From NCBI GenBank assembly GCA_003448875.1, contig DLXG01000245.1:1-5628 (forward strand): a stretch of DNA of 5,628 bases, in the 5' to 3' direction. The stretch is from Anaerolineaceae bacterium (GTDB lineage: Bacteria > Chloroflexota > Anaerolineae > Anaerolineales > Anaerolineaceae). This document shows positions 1 to 5,077 of this stretch, piece by piece (positions within the stretch are counted from its first letter, which is position 1; every line of letters starts with the position of its first letter). Both the position numbers and the translations under genes were made by a program. The notes beneath the pieces were generated by a model, which was given only the letters and a program-made list of their open reading frames with translations, was not told where the DNA came from and searched no databases.

Positions 1-540
1 CAGCAGCTTGCCCCGCAGATACGAACTGGCAAAATGTTCGGTAGTGATGCGGATATCGCCGCGGTACCACGCCTCCCCAATTTCCACCAGCGCCGGCGCA
101 AAAATTTGCGTGCAGACCGTCATAATATCGTAGCCAGCCAGCACCTCTTTAACAATTTCCCCGCTGCGCACCTCGTCATGTTTAATCAGGGCCTTGTATA
201 ACTCGTGAGCATAGCCTTCCGGCGGGGTTTCCGGCCTGACACGTTCCACCGCCGGCATGGCCGGTACTGCCTCAGGCCAGACACCGTTGCGGGTCATGCT
301 GCGCAGTTCACTGATCGCATTACTGATGGATACACCCTCATCAATCCGTTTCTTCAGCCAGCGCAAAATGGCTACATCGCGATCCGAATACAGGCGATAG
401 CGGTTATCCGAGCGGTGCGGAGTCAGCACTTCATGCCGCCGTTCCCACGCTCTCAACGTCACGGGACGGATGCCGGTTTGGGCTGCCACTGCTTTGATGG
501 TGTACTTTGGATCATCGGGGAAATCGGTTATGGTTTTCAT
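1..540 (-). CDS. carH: CarH/LitR-type MerR-family regulator (B12-dependent photoreceptor), 3' end outside window
   Basis: The 180 visible residues are the N-terminal part of a MerR-family DNA-binding protein. Residues about 12-75 form the winged helix: YTIKAVAAQTGIRPVTLRAW, then RRHEVLTPHRSDNRYRLYS, as in CarA/CarH/LitR proteins. After a Pro-rich linker (about 88-108), residues 110-180 match the helical-bundle half of a B12-binding module. They contain W158 and E168-H169, the W-x9-EH signature of CarH photoreceptors. In that family adenosylcobalamin makes a dark tetramer that represses carotenoid genes, and light breaks the Co-C bond and releases DNA. The cobalamin-binding Rossmann domain, with its expected ExxHxxG motif, would lie beyond base 1 and cannot be checked. 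The ATG at 540 is preceded by AGAAAGGA, about 8 bases upstream. A P450 gene lies upstream on the same strand. The family call is strong; light sensing is inferred from the signature. A MerR/LitR-like protein that does not bind B12 remains possible. Confidence 0.88.
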   Translation of the reverse strand, partial: MKTITDFPDDPKYTIKAVAAQTGIRPVTLRAWERRHEVLTPHRSDNRYRLYSDRDVAILRWLKKRIDEGVSISNAISELRSMTRNGVWPEAVPAMPAVERVRPETPPEGYAHELYKALIKHDEVRSGEIVKEVLAGYDIMTVCTQIFAPALVEIGEAWYRGDIRITTEHFASSYLRGKLL

Positions 541-605
541 GCCAGCGTCCTTTCTAACGGGTACTTACGTCGAGTACTTAGTAACTATCTAATCAAAGTT
601 GTACT

Positions 606-646
606 AACCTTGTACATACTATTACTATAGCAGGTTTTACAAGGTT
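606..646. repeat. 9-bp inverted repeat AACCTTGTA / TACAAGGTT in the operator region
   Basis: AACCTTGTA at 606-614 is perfectly complementary to TACAAGGTT at 638-646, with a 23-base spacer that contains the candidate -10 element. The core CCTTGTA appears a third time at 657-663, so the arm at 638-644 can also pair with that copy across 12 bases. No T-run follows, so this does not look like a terminator. It is better read as extended regulator half-sites in both orientations. Confidence 0.5.
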
Positions 647-652
647 TGTACA
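624..652 (-). promoter_or_regulatory. Candidate sigma-70-type promoter of the carH-like gene
   Basis: On the minus strand TATAGT (629-624) is a good -10 element. It lies 17 bases after TGTACA (652-647), which is a weak -35 element but is also one of the operator-like words. Transcription would start near 617, giving a leader of about 75 bases that still contains TGTACA (611), TGTACT (600) and two more GTAC words. An operator word sitting on the -35 position is what is expected for CarH-style repression by exclusion of RNA polymerase. The call rests on consensus matching alone, and other AT-rich start points in this interval are possible. Confidence 0.4.
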
Positions 653-686
653 GTACCCTTGTACAATTCTAATACAACTCTTAACT

Positions 687-2021
687 TTATACTTCCCGTA
701 GACGCATTGGCAAGCCGTGATGCGGTCGCAGTGTCACCAGCGGATCCACCCGAACCGGCCTTTCGGCAGCCAGTTCCAGCCGATAGCGTTGAGTAACCCC
801 CGCCAGAATCAAACTGCCTTCAATCATCGCAAAATTATTCCCGATACACAACCGTGGGCCACCGCCGAAAGGTATATACGCATAGCGAGGAATAGCGCGT
901 TCACGCCCGTTGAGAAACCGCTGGGGCAAAAAGACTTCGGCATCTTCCCAAAACTGCGGATGACGATGAATCACATAGGGACTGATCACAATCAAAGAGC
1001 CTGCCGGAATTTTCTGGCCGCCCAATTCGTCCTCGCCGAGCGCTTTGCGGGTGATCAACCAGGCCGGCGGGTAAAGCCGCAGGGCTTCGGAAAACACAGC
1101 CGCCGTAAAGGGCAACCGCTCCAGATCGGTGTAGCAGGGCGGGCGGTCAGCAGAAAGGCGAGAAACCTCGTCGCGCATCTGTTCCCAGATCTCGTTGTGC
1201 TGGGCCAGCAGATACCATGACCACGTCAGCGCGCTGGCTACGGTTTCGTGTCCAGCGATTAACAGGGTAATTATTTCATCTCGAATCTGACGGTCGGTTA
1301 AGACTGCACCTCCGCTTTCCTCATCACGAGCCTCAATCAACATCCCCAACAGGTCATCCCGTTGTTCGCTGCTGCGCCGCCGGTTTTCCAAAATTTCGTA
1401 AACGGCCTGATCCAGCTGGCTTAATGCCTTGCGAAAGGAAAGATTGCGGGGCAGCGGCACCCAATCCGGCGGAGCAAATGGATTCTGAGCACGGTAAATC
1501 ACATGATCCAGGGCTGTCAATACCGCCTGAGTCAGGCGCGGTGCGTCTCTGCGCAGGTCTATCGAAAACAGAGCCTGTCCGACAATTTCCAGCGTTACCG
1601 CCATCATCTCCCGGTCAATATCCAGCACCTCATCGGCGGGATGGCGTTCCCAGCGTTCCAGCATGGCATCCAGTGCCGGCGCAATCACCTGATCCAGCCT
1701 TGCCAGGCGGGAGCGGGCGAAAGCCGGCTGCTCCATCCGTCGGTGGCGCAGCCACTCTTCCCCATCGCTGGTCAGCAAACCCCTGCCCGTGATGGTTGCC
1801 AGCGTGTTGTACTGAATGGTGTCTTTGGAGTAGTTGTGATGATTATCCTGCAACACCCGCCGGATCAGATCGGGATGGTTGATGAAATATACCTGTGTGC
1901 GGCCAACTTTGAAGCCGACCAGATCACCGTAACGCCGGGAACATTCCAAAAGGAAGCCCGGCGTATCGTTGCGGATTTGTGAAAGGTAAGGTAAAAGGTC
2001 TTTTCCGCTCAGTACCTGCAC
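687..2021 (-). CDS. Cytochrome P450, CYP175A1-like (candidate carotenoid hydroxylase)
   Basis: A complete 444-residue P450 with all core motifs: C-helix WLRHR at 90-94, I-helix oxygen-activating AGHET at 256-260, K-helix E312-x-x-R315, the PQRF meander motif near 366-369, and the heme loop FGGGPRLCIG at 385-394 with C392 as iron ligand. No signal peptide or membrane anchor is seen, so it should be cytosolic and depend on separate redox partners. Stretches such as AGHETVASALTWS, EALRLYPPAW and the C-terminal VTLRP..GLP resemble Thermus CYP175A1, which hydroxylates beta-carotene; that protein is about 55 residues shorter. Carotenoid substrate is an inference from this similarity and from the adjacent CarH-like gene; fatty acids or other terpenoids are alternatives. 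The GTG start at 2021 is preceded by AGAGGT at proper distance. An ATG two bases upstream is out of frame. The gene follows the lipoprotein gene by 9 bases and was probably cotranscribed with it. Its TAA stop lies 146 bases before the regulator. Confidence 0.93.
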   Translation of the reverse strand: MQVLSGKDLLPYLSQIRNDTPGFLLECSRRYGDLVGFKVGRTQVYFINHPDLIRRVLQDNHHNYSKDTIQYNTLATITGRGLLTSDGEEWLRHRRMEQPAFARSRLARLDQVIAPALDAMLERWERHPADEVLDIDREMMAVTLEIVGQALFSIDLRRDAPRLTQAVLTALDHVIYRAQNPFAPPDWVPLPRNLSFRKALSQLDQAVYEILENRRRSSEQRDDLLGMLIEARDEESGGAVLTDRQIRDEIITLLIAGHETVASALTWSWYLLAQHNEIWEQMRDEVSRLSADRPPCYTDLERLPFTAAVFSEALRLYPPAWLITRKALGEDELGGQKIPAGSLIVISPYVIHRHPQFWEDAEVFLPQRFLNGRERAIPRYAYIPFGGGPRLCIGNNFAMIEGSLILAGVTQRYRLELAAERPVRVDPLVTLRPHHGLPMRLREV

Positions 2022-2026
2022 ATAGC

Positions 2027-2032
2027 ACCTCT
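2027..2032 (-). promoter_or_regulatory. Ribosome binding site of the P450 gene, overlapping the upstream stop codon
   Basis: AGAGGT at 2032-2027 starts inside the lipoprotein TAG stop (2033-2031) and ends 5 bases before the GTG start at 2021. This placement supports GTG as the true start and suggests that ribosomes ending the lipoprotein reading frame help start the P450. Confidence 0.65.
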
Positions 2033-2981
2033 ACGGTGTGGGATTTTCCCAATATCTTACCTGATCTACTTTGATGGTGAACTTTTCTGTATCACGTGCG
2101 CCGACAAATACGCCAAAATAACCTTTGCCGAAGGTATTATCCCGCGCTTCGCCGACCAGTTCACCGTTGACATAGACAATCAAACGGTCACCGATGGCCA
2201 TCAGCCCCAAGCGGTTGGTCTGATTGCTGCCCGCCTTCACAGCCGATTTGGCAGTCCAGGGAATCAGGTTAGCCATTTCACCCCTCGCTCCAACGGTAGC
2301 ATCCCAGCGGCGCAGGGAGACTTTTCCATCGCAGCTCAAACCGACCAGATAGCCCCGATTCGGATTGCGGCTTTCTGGTACGCGCACAATCATCCCGTAA
2401 CGGTCGTTTGCCGTGCAATTCGCGGTCTGGAAGGTCATTTCCAGATAGAAATCGGTCAGTTCTGGCCATGTCAAACGCCAGCCGTCGGTAGTGGTCAGGC
2501 CGGTCAGGAACATGACCCCATCGCTGAAAGAAATTTCGGTAAATTGATCGCTGCCGGTCGGCCAGTTGTTATCGCGGTCCATATTATCCGTCCAGCTGGC
2601 CGGGCCTAACCGCGCTACCGGATCGTTCGGCGAGGGTGTGAAAGCGATGGTGGGGGTCGGCTGCATGGTGGGAGTGGAGGTTGGCGGCAGGGTTTCGGTG
2701 GGGGCGGCCGTTGGCTGGGCAGCCGGTTCGGTTGGTGAAAGCGGCGGCTGGGTCGGTTCGGTGGTTTCGGTAGGCAAGGGGGGAGTTTCTGTCGGCGGGA
2801 TGGTTGGCAAAGGCTGGGTGGGCTGACCGCCGCTTTCTGCCGTAGCGGTCGGCATCGTCGTCAAGATGGCTGCCACCTGGGTGGCAACCGTATCCTCATC
2901 CGGCGTTGGCATCGGTTGAAAAATCCCGCCGCACCCGCTCAGCAAAAACAACGCCATGAGGGCAGTAATCCATTTTTTCAT
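2031..2981 (-). CDS. Lipoprotein with Thr/Pro-rich tether and a concanavalin/LamG-like C-terminal domain
   Basis: A 316-residue predicted lipoprotein. Residues 1-16 form a short signal (KK, then a hydrophobic run) ending in the lipobox L14-S-G-C17, so C17 should be lipidated and the protein anchored on the outer face of the membrane. Residues about 42-118 are a low-complexity linker of PT, PTE and PP units with almost no other residues, a style frequent in Chloroflexota surface proteins. Residues about 127-311 look like a beta-sandwich of the concanavalin/DUF1080 kind: NWPTG, TDFYLEMTFQT, RYGMIVRVPE, GYLVGLSCDGKVSLRRW, RLIVYVNGELVGE and GYFGVFVGA. C189 and C217 could form a disulfide. Such domains often bind sugars, but no catalytic residues can be assigned, so the ligand is unknown. 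The ATG at 2981 has GGAAGGA about 8 bases upstream. Its stop lies 9 bases before the P450, although no functional link is known. Confidence 0.82.
   Translation of the reverse strand: MKKWITALMALFLLSGCGGIFQPMPTPDEDTVATQVAAILTTMPTATAESGGQPTQPLPTIPPTETPPLPTETTEPTQPPLSPTEPAAQPTAAPTETLPPTSTPTMQPTPTIAFTPSPNDPVARLGPASWTDNMDRDNNWPTGSDQFTEISFSDGVMFLTGLTTTDGWRLTWPELTDFYLEMTFQTANCTANDRYGMIVRVPESRNPNRGYLVGLSCDGKVSLRRWDATVGARGEMANLIPWTAKSAVKAGSNQTNRLGLMAIGDRLIVYVNGELVGEARDNTFGKGYFGVFVGARDTEKFTIKVDQVRYWENPTP
2628..2858 (-). other. Low-complexity Thr/Pro/Glu linker coding segment of the lipoprotein
   Basis: This segment encodes residues 42-118, made of irregular PT, PTE, PPT and TPT units without a fixed period. 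On the plus strand it appears as a long G/T-rich run (repeated gtcgg, ggttgg and gtggg words). It creates a valine/glycine-rich open frame there (2566-2826) that is an artefact. The tether should hold the C-terminal domain away from the membrane. Confidence 0.75.
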
Positions 2982-2997
2982 TTTTCACATCCTTCCC

Positions 2998-3014
2998 GGT
3001 TCAAATTGGTTCAA
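2998..3014. repeat. Direct repeat GGTTCAA, 10-base period, upstream of the lipoprotein gene
   Basis: GGTTCAA occurs at 2998-3004 and again at 3008-3014, one helical turn apart, just upstream of the lipoprotein ribosome binding site. It may be a regulator site in the 5' leader or a chance repeat. No regulator can be named. Confidence 0.3.
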
Positions 3015-3039
3015 CAAGACATTTTTATGACGTCCCTCA

Positions 3040-3052
3040 AACCGCTGCGGTT
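3040..3052. repeat. Short perfect dyad AACCGC-T-GCGGTT between the kinase-family and lipoprotein genes
   Basis: AACCGC (3040-3045) and GCGGTT (3047-3052) are perfect inverted repeats around one base. As RNA this could fold only as a 5-bp stem with a 3-base loop, and no T-run follows on either strand. It is therefore a poor intrinsic terminator and could instead be a small operator. It sits in the 92-base gap between two genes of the same strand. Confidence 0.35.
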
Positions 3053-3073
3053 CCCCACGCCCTTCAAACCTTC

Positions 3074-3562
3074 TTAACCGGCCTTGTAGCCAATTTTCCG
3101 TAAAAAGCTTTTACGCCAGGCAATATCTTCTTCTCCTTCTATGCCCTGCGGGCTGAAGCCGTCAATCACCCCGAGGATGCCGCGTCCCTGTTCACTTTGA
3201 GCAACAATGACCTGAGTTGGATTTGCCGTCGCACAGAAAATGCGGCATACTTCCGGTACATTGCGAATGGCGTTCAATATATTGATTGGATAAAAGCCGC
3301 TGCCGAGAAAGAGAATGAAGGAATGACCGGCGCCAATTTTTTGGGCGTTCTTCTGCGCCAGTTCAATCATCTGCTCGTCCGTACCGCTCCAGCGAATCAG
3401 GCACTTGCCGGAGGCTTCACAAAATGCCAGCCCAAAGCGGATGCCCGGCACCGTGCTGACCAACGCCTCGTGAATATCTTCCACTGTCTTGATAAAGTGG
3501 GATTGTCCCAACACAAAATTGATTTCTTCCGGTTTTTCAATGCTGACCAGTTCCAGTTCCAT
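3074..3562 (-). CDS. Adenosine-specific kinase family protein (PF04008 / COG1839, formerly DUF355)
   Basis: A complete 162-residue protein of the usual length for this small single-domain family. Diagnostic blocks include GLAFCEASG at 44-52, the glycine/histidine block GAGHSFILFLGSGFYPINILNAI from 77 to 99, VPEVCRIFCATANPTQVIV at 102-120 and GRGILGVIDG at 126-135. The protein ends in KIGYKAG. No signal or membrane segment is seen, so it should be cytosolic. The family name comes from archaeal work suggesting adenosine binding and phosphorylation. It has no classical Walker A or ribokinase motif, and its cellular role in bacteria is poorly settled, so the activity should be treated as tentative. 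The ATG at 3562 is preceded by AAAGGAG at 8 bases, a strong site. It diverges from the transporter gene on the other side, and the lipoprotein gene follows after 92 bases. Confidence 0.88.
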   Translation of the reverse strand: MELELVSIEKPEEINFVLGQSHFIKTVEDIHEALVSTVPGIRFGLAFCEASGKCLIRWSGTDEQMIELAQKNAQKIGAGHSFILFLGSGFYPINILNAIRNVPEVCRIFCATANPTQVIVAQSEQGRGILGVIDGFSPQGIEGEEDIAWRKSFLRKIGYKAG

Positions 3563-3586
3563 CGCCTGTTCTCCTTTCTGTGCTTA

Positions 3587-3609
3587 ATTTTACCTACAAA
3601 TGGTAGAAT
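3587..3609. promoter_or_regulatory. Candidate divergent promoter region (kinase-family gene / queuosine precursor transporter)
   Basis: The 98-base gap between the two divergent genes holds TGGTAGAAT at 3601-3609 on the plus strand, which fits an extended -10 element (TGn-TAGAAT). It would serve the transporter with a leader of about 45 bases. On the minus strand TAAAAT (3592-3587) is a -10-like element placed about 25 bases before the kinase-family start. Neither has a convincing -35 partner. The two elements lie close enough that polymerases would compete. The assignment rests on consensus only. Confidence 0.35.
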
Positions 3610-3660
3610 TACCGGCGTCAGGCAAAATCAATTTAGAGCATATCGGACTTACAGGGTTTT

Positions 3661-4383
3661 ATGCAAAACGATACCAATCGAACCTATCGTTACTTTGACT
3701 GGGTGATGGCTTTATTTGTTACGGTGCTGATTATCAGCAATATTGCCTCCTCAGCCAAAATTATTGATTGGGGTGTTTCTATCTTTGGGCTGCGGCTGGC
3801 CTTCGACGGCGGCACGATTCTCTTTCCGATTTCCTACATCTTCGGCGATGTGCTGACCGAGGTGTACGGCTTCCGGCGCGCCCGGCGCGTGATCTGGACG
3901 GGTTTCGCCATGCTGGGGCTGACGGCATTTGTCCTCTGGCTGGTGCGCATCATGCCCGGCGAGGCCACCTGGCAGGAATATGCCGGGCAAACGGCCTATG
4001 AAGCCATTTTAGGCGGCATCAGCAGCGGGGGGATTGTGCTGGCTTCTCTGGTAGCCTATCTGGCCGGTTCGTTCAGCAACTCCATCGTGCTGGCGCGCAT
4101 GAAAGTGCTCACCCGCGGAAAGTTCTTATGGATGCGCACCATCGGCAGCACACTGGTCGGCGAAGGTGTGGATACGGTCATCTTTATCCTTGTGGCTACG
4201 CTGGCGGGGGTCTTCCCGTGGGAACTGTTCGCCACACTGACCTTCACCAACTACATCTTCAAGGTCAGTATCGAAGCGATTATGACCCCATTTACCTACC
4301 AGATTGTGAATGCTCTGAAACGCGCCGAAAACGAAGATTACTTCGACACCCACACCCGCTTCACGCCGTTTGCGGTACAGTAG
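3661..4383 (+). CDS. yhhQ: Queuosine precursor transporter, YhhQ/VUT family (PF02592)
   Basis: A 240-residue integral membrane protein with about six hydrophobic segments (roughly 14-32, 46-62, 77-98, 118-142, 168-186 and 190-215). Family blocks are [22 protein letters not shown] at 55-76, whose acidic residues D63 and E67 and following RRARR are hallmarks, then [14 protein letters not shown] at 163-176 and [14 protein letters not shown] at 197-210. E. coli YhhQ imports preQ0/preQ1, the 7-deazaguanine precursors of the queuosine found in tRNA anticodons; members elsewhere may take queuine or related bases. No queuosine biosynthesis gene is visible here, so substrate choice is open. The ATG at 3661 follows AGGG at 4 bases, a rather tight site. 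A second in-frame ATG at residue 16 would cut into the first membrane helix, so the first start is preferred. The last 23 bases overlap the convergent rsmI. Confidence 0.9.
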   Translation: MQNDTNRTYRYFDWVMALFVTVLIISNIASSAKIIDWGVSIFGLRLAFDGGTILFPISYIFGDVLTEVYGFRRARRVIWTGFAMLGLTAFVLWLVRIMPGEATWQEYAGQTAYEAILGGISSGGIVLASLVAYLAGSFSNSIVLARMKVLTRGKFLWMRTIGSTLVGEGVDTVIFILVATLAGVFPWELFATLTFTNYIFKVSIEAIMTPFTYQIVNALKRAENEDYFDTHTRFTPFAVQ

Positions 4384-5077
4384 GCCTGCCGGCGATCACC
4401 ACCACATATTCCCCGCGAATGGGTTCTTTCTTAAAGAGCTCAACCAGTTCGCTCAGCCGGCCGCGGTAGACCGTCTCGAACATTTTGGTCAGGTCGTTGG
4501 CAACCGCTGCCGGCCGGTCGCCGTACACCTCCAGCGCATCCGCCAGAAAGGCTTGCAGGCGGTAGGGGCTTTCGTAGAAAATCAGGGTGTGCGGGCTGTC
4601 CTCATCCACTGCCAGAAAACGCCGGCGCGCGCCCGGCTTGCGCGGCGGAAAACCGCGAAAGGTGAAACTGTGCAGCGGCAAACCGGAAAGCACCAGCGCA
4701 GCAATCAGCGCGGTCGGGCCTGGAATTACCGTGACGGGGATATTTTCTTCGATCACCCGCCGTACCAGCAGATAGCCGGGATCTGAAATACCCGGCGTAC
4801 CGGCGTCGGTCACCAGCGCGAGGGAATAGCCCTCTTTCAGCAACTCCAGCAGGCGCGGCAGGGCGCGCTCCTCGTTATCCTCGCGGAAGGAAATTTGCCG
4901 CTTGTGAAGGCCAAAATGCTTCAGTAGCAGACCGGTCTTACGCGTATCCTCACTGACCACATAGTCCACCTGTTGCAGGGTATCCAGCGCGCGCTGGCTG
5001 ATATCGCCCAAATTGCCGATGGGTGTGGAAACCAGATACAACACCGCTGAACCGCCTTGCTCTGTCAGTTTATTCAA
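4361..5077 (-). CDS. rsmI: 16S rRNA (cytidine-1402 2'-O)-methyltransferase RsmI
   Basis: The protein is 238 residues. It belongs to the tetrapyrrole-methylase fold group and uses S-adenosylmethionine to methylate the ribose of C1402 in the ribosomal P site, acting on 30S subunits. Family blocks are [15 protein letters not shown] at 13-27, SEDTRKTG at 42-49, [12 protein letters not shown] at 90-101, [10 protein letters not shown] at 119-128, FRGFPPRK at 140-147, [11 protein letters not shown] at 164-174 and [10 protein letters not shown] at 221-230. It lacks the roughly 45-residue C-terminal extension of the E. coli enzyme, as do many other members. Residues 193-198 read ANDLTK where the family commonly has a RELTK-like block. 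The TTG start at 5077 has a weak AGG 6 bases before it and overlaps the preceding gene by 8 bases. An internal GTG at 5044 with AAGGCGG upstream would give 227 residues and is a real alternative. The gene converges on the transporter with 23 shared bases, leaving no intergenic terminator. Confidence 0.94.
   Translation of the reverse strand: MNKLTEQGGSAVLYLVSTPIGNLGDISQRALDTLQQVDYVVSEDTRKTGLLLKHFGLHKRQISFREDNEERALPRLLELLKEGYSLALVTDAGTPGISDPGYLLVRRVIEENIPVTVIPGPTALIAALVLSGLPLHSFTFRGFPPRKPGARRRFLAVDEDSPHTLIFYESPYRLQAFLADALEVYGDRPAAVANDLTKMFETVYRGRLSELVELFKKEPIRGEYVVVIAGRPTVPQTA

Larger units (their letters stand above)
561..676. promoter_or_regulatory. Putative CarH/LitR operator: cluster of TGTACA-like words in 11-bp pairs
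   Basis: The 5' flank of the regulator gene contains at least nine TAC-centred words. Plus-strand hexamers are TGTACT at 600, TGTACA at 611, TTTACA at 636, TGTACA at 647, TGTACA at 660 and AATACA at 671; further GTAC words lie at 561, 574 and 653. Three pairs (600/611, 636/647, 660/671) have exactly 11-base spacing. Tandem 11-bp repeats with a TnTACA-like core are the operator type described for CarH, with each repeat bound by one winged helix. The position directly upstream of the carH-like gene and the match to its family's site make this a likely self-regulatory operator. Binding itself is inference. Confidence 0.72.

Noticed and set aside
205..630. Plus-strand open frame of 141 codons opposite the CarH-like gene
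   Set aside because: It is antisense to a clear MerR domain, has no recognisable protein features and runs through the operator region; it is a shadow frame.
638..663. TACAAGG...CCTTGTA hairpin after the P450 as a terminator
   Set aside because: The stem is A/T-rich with a 12-base loop and no T-run follows; the words match the operator pattern better.
561..676. TGTACA repeats as a CRISPR array or iteron origin
   Set aside because: Units are only 6-9 bases, spacers are 5-25 bases and unequal, and no replication or Cas gene is near; operator sites explain them.
717..1982. Several plus-strand frames of 120-170 codons opposite the P450
   Set aside because: The P450 has every core motif on the minus strand; the others have none and lack ribosome binding sites of note.
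2566..2826. Plus-strand frame rich in Val and Gly opposite the lipoprotein linker
   Set aside because: The composition is the direct complement of the Thr/Pro codon run, so it is a low-complexity artefact.
3040..3052. Dyad after the kinase-family gene as an intrinsic terminator
   Set aside because: The stem is only 5 bp and no T-run follows on the transcribed strand.
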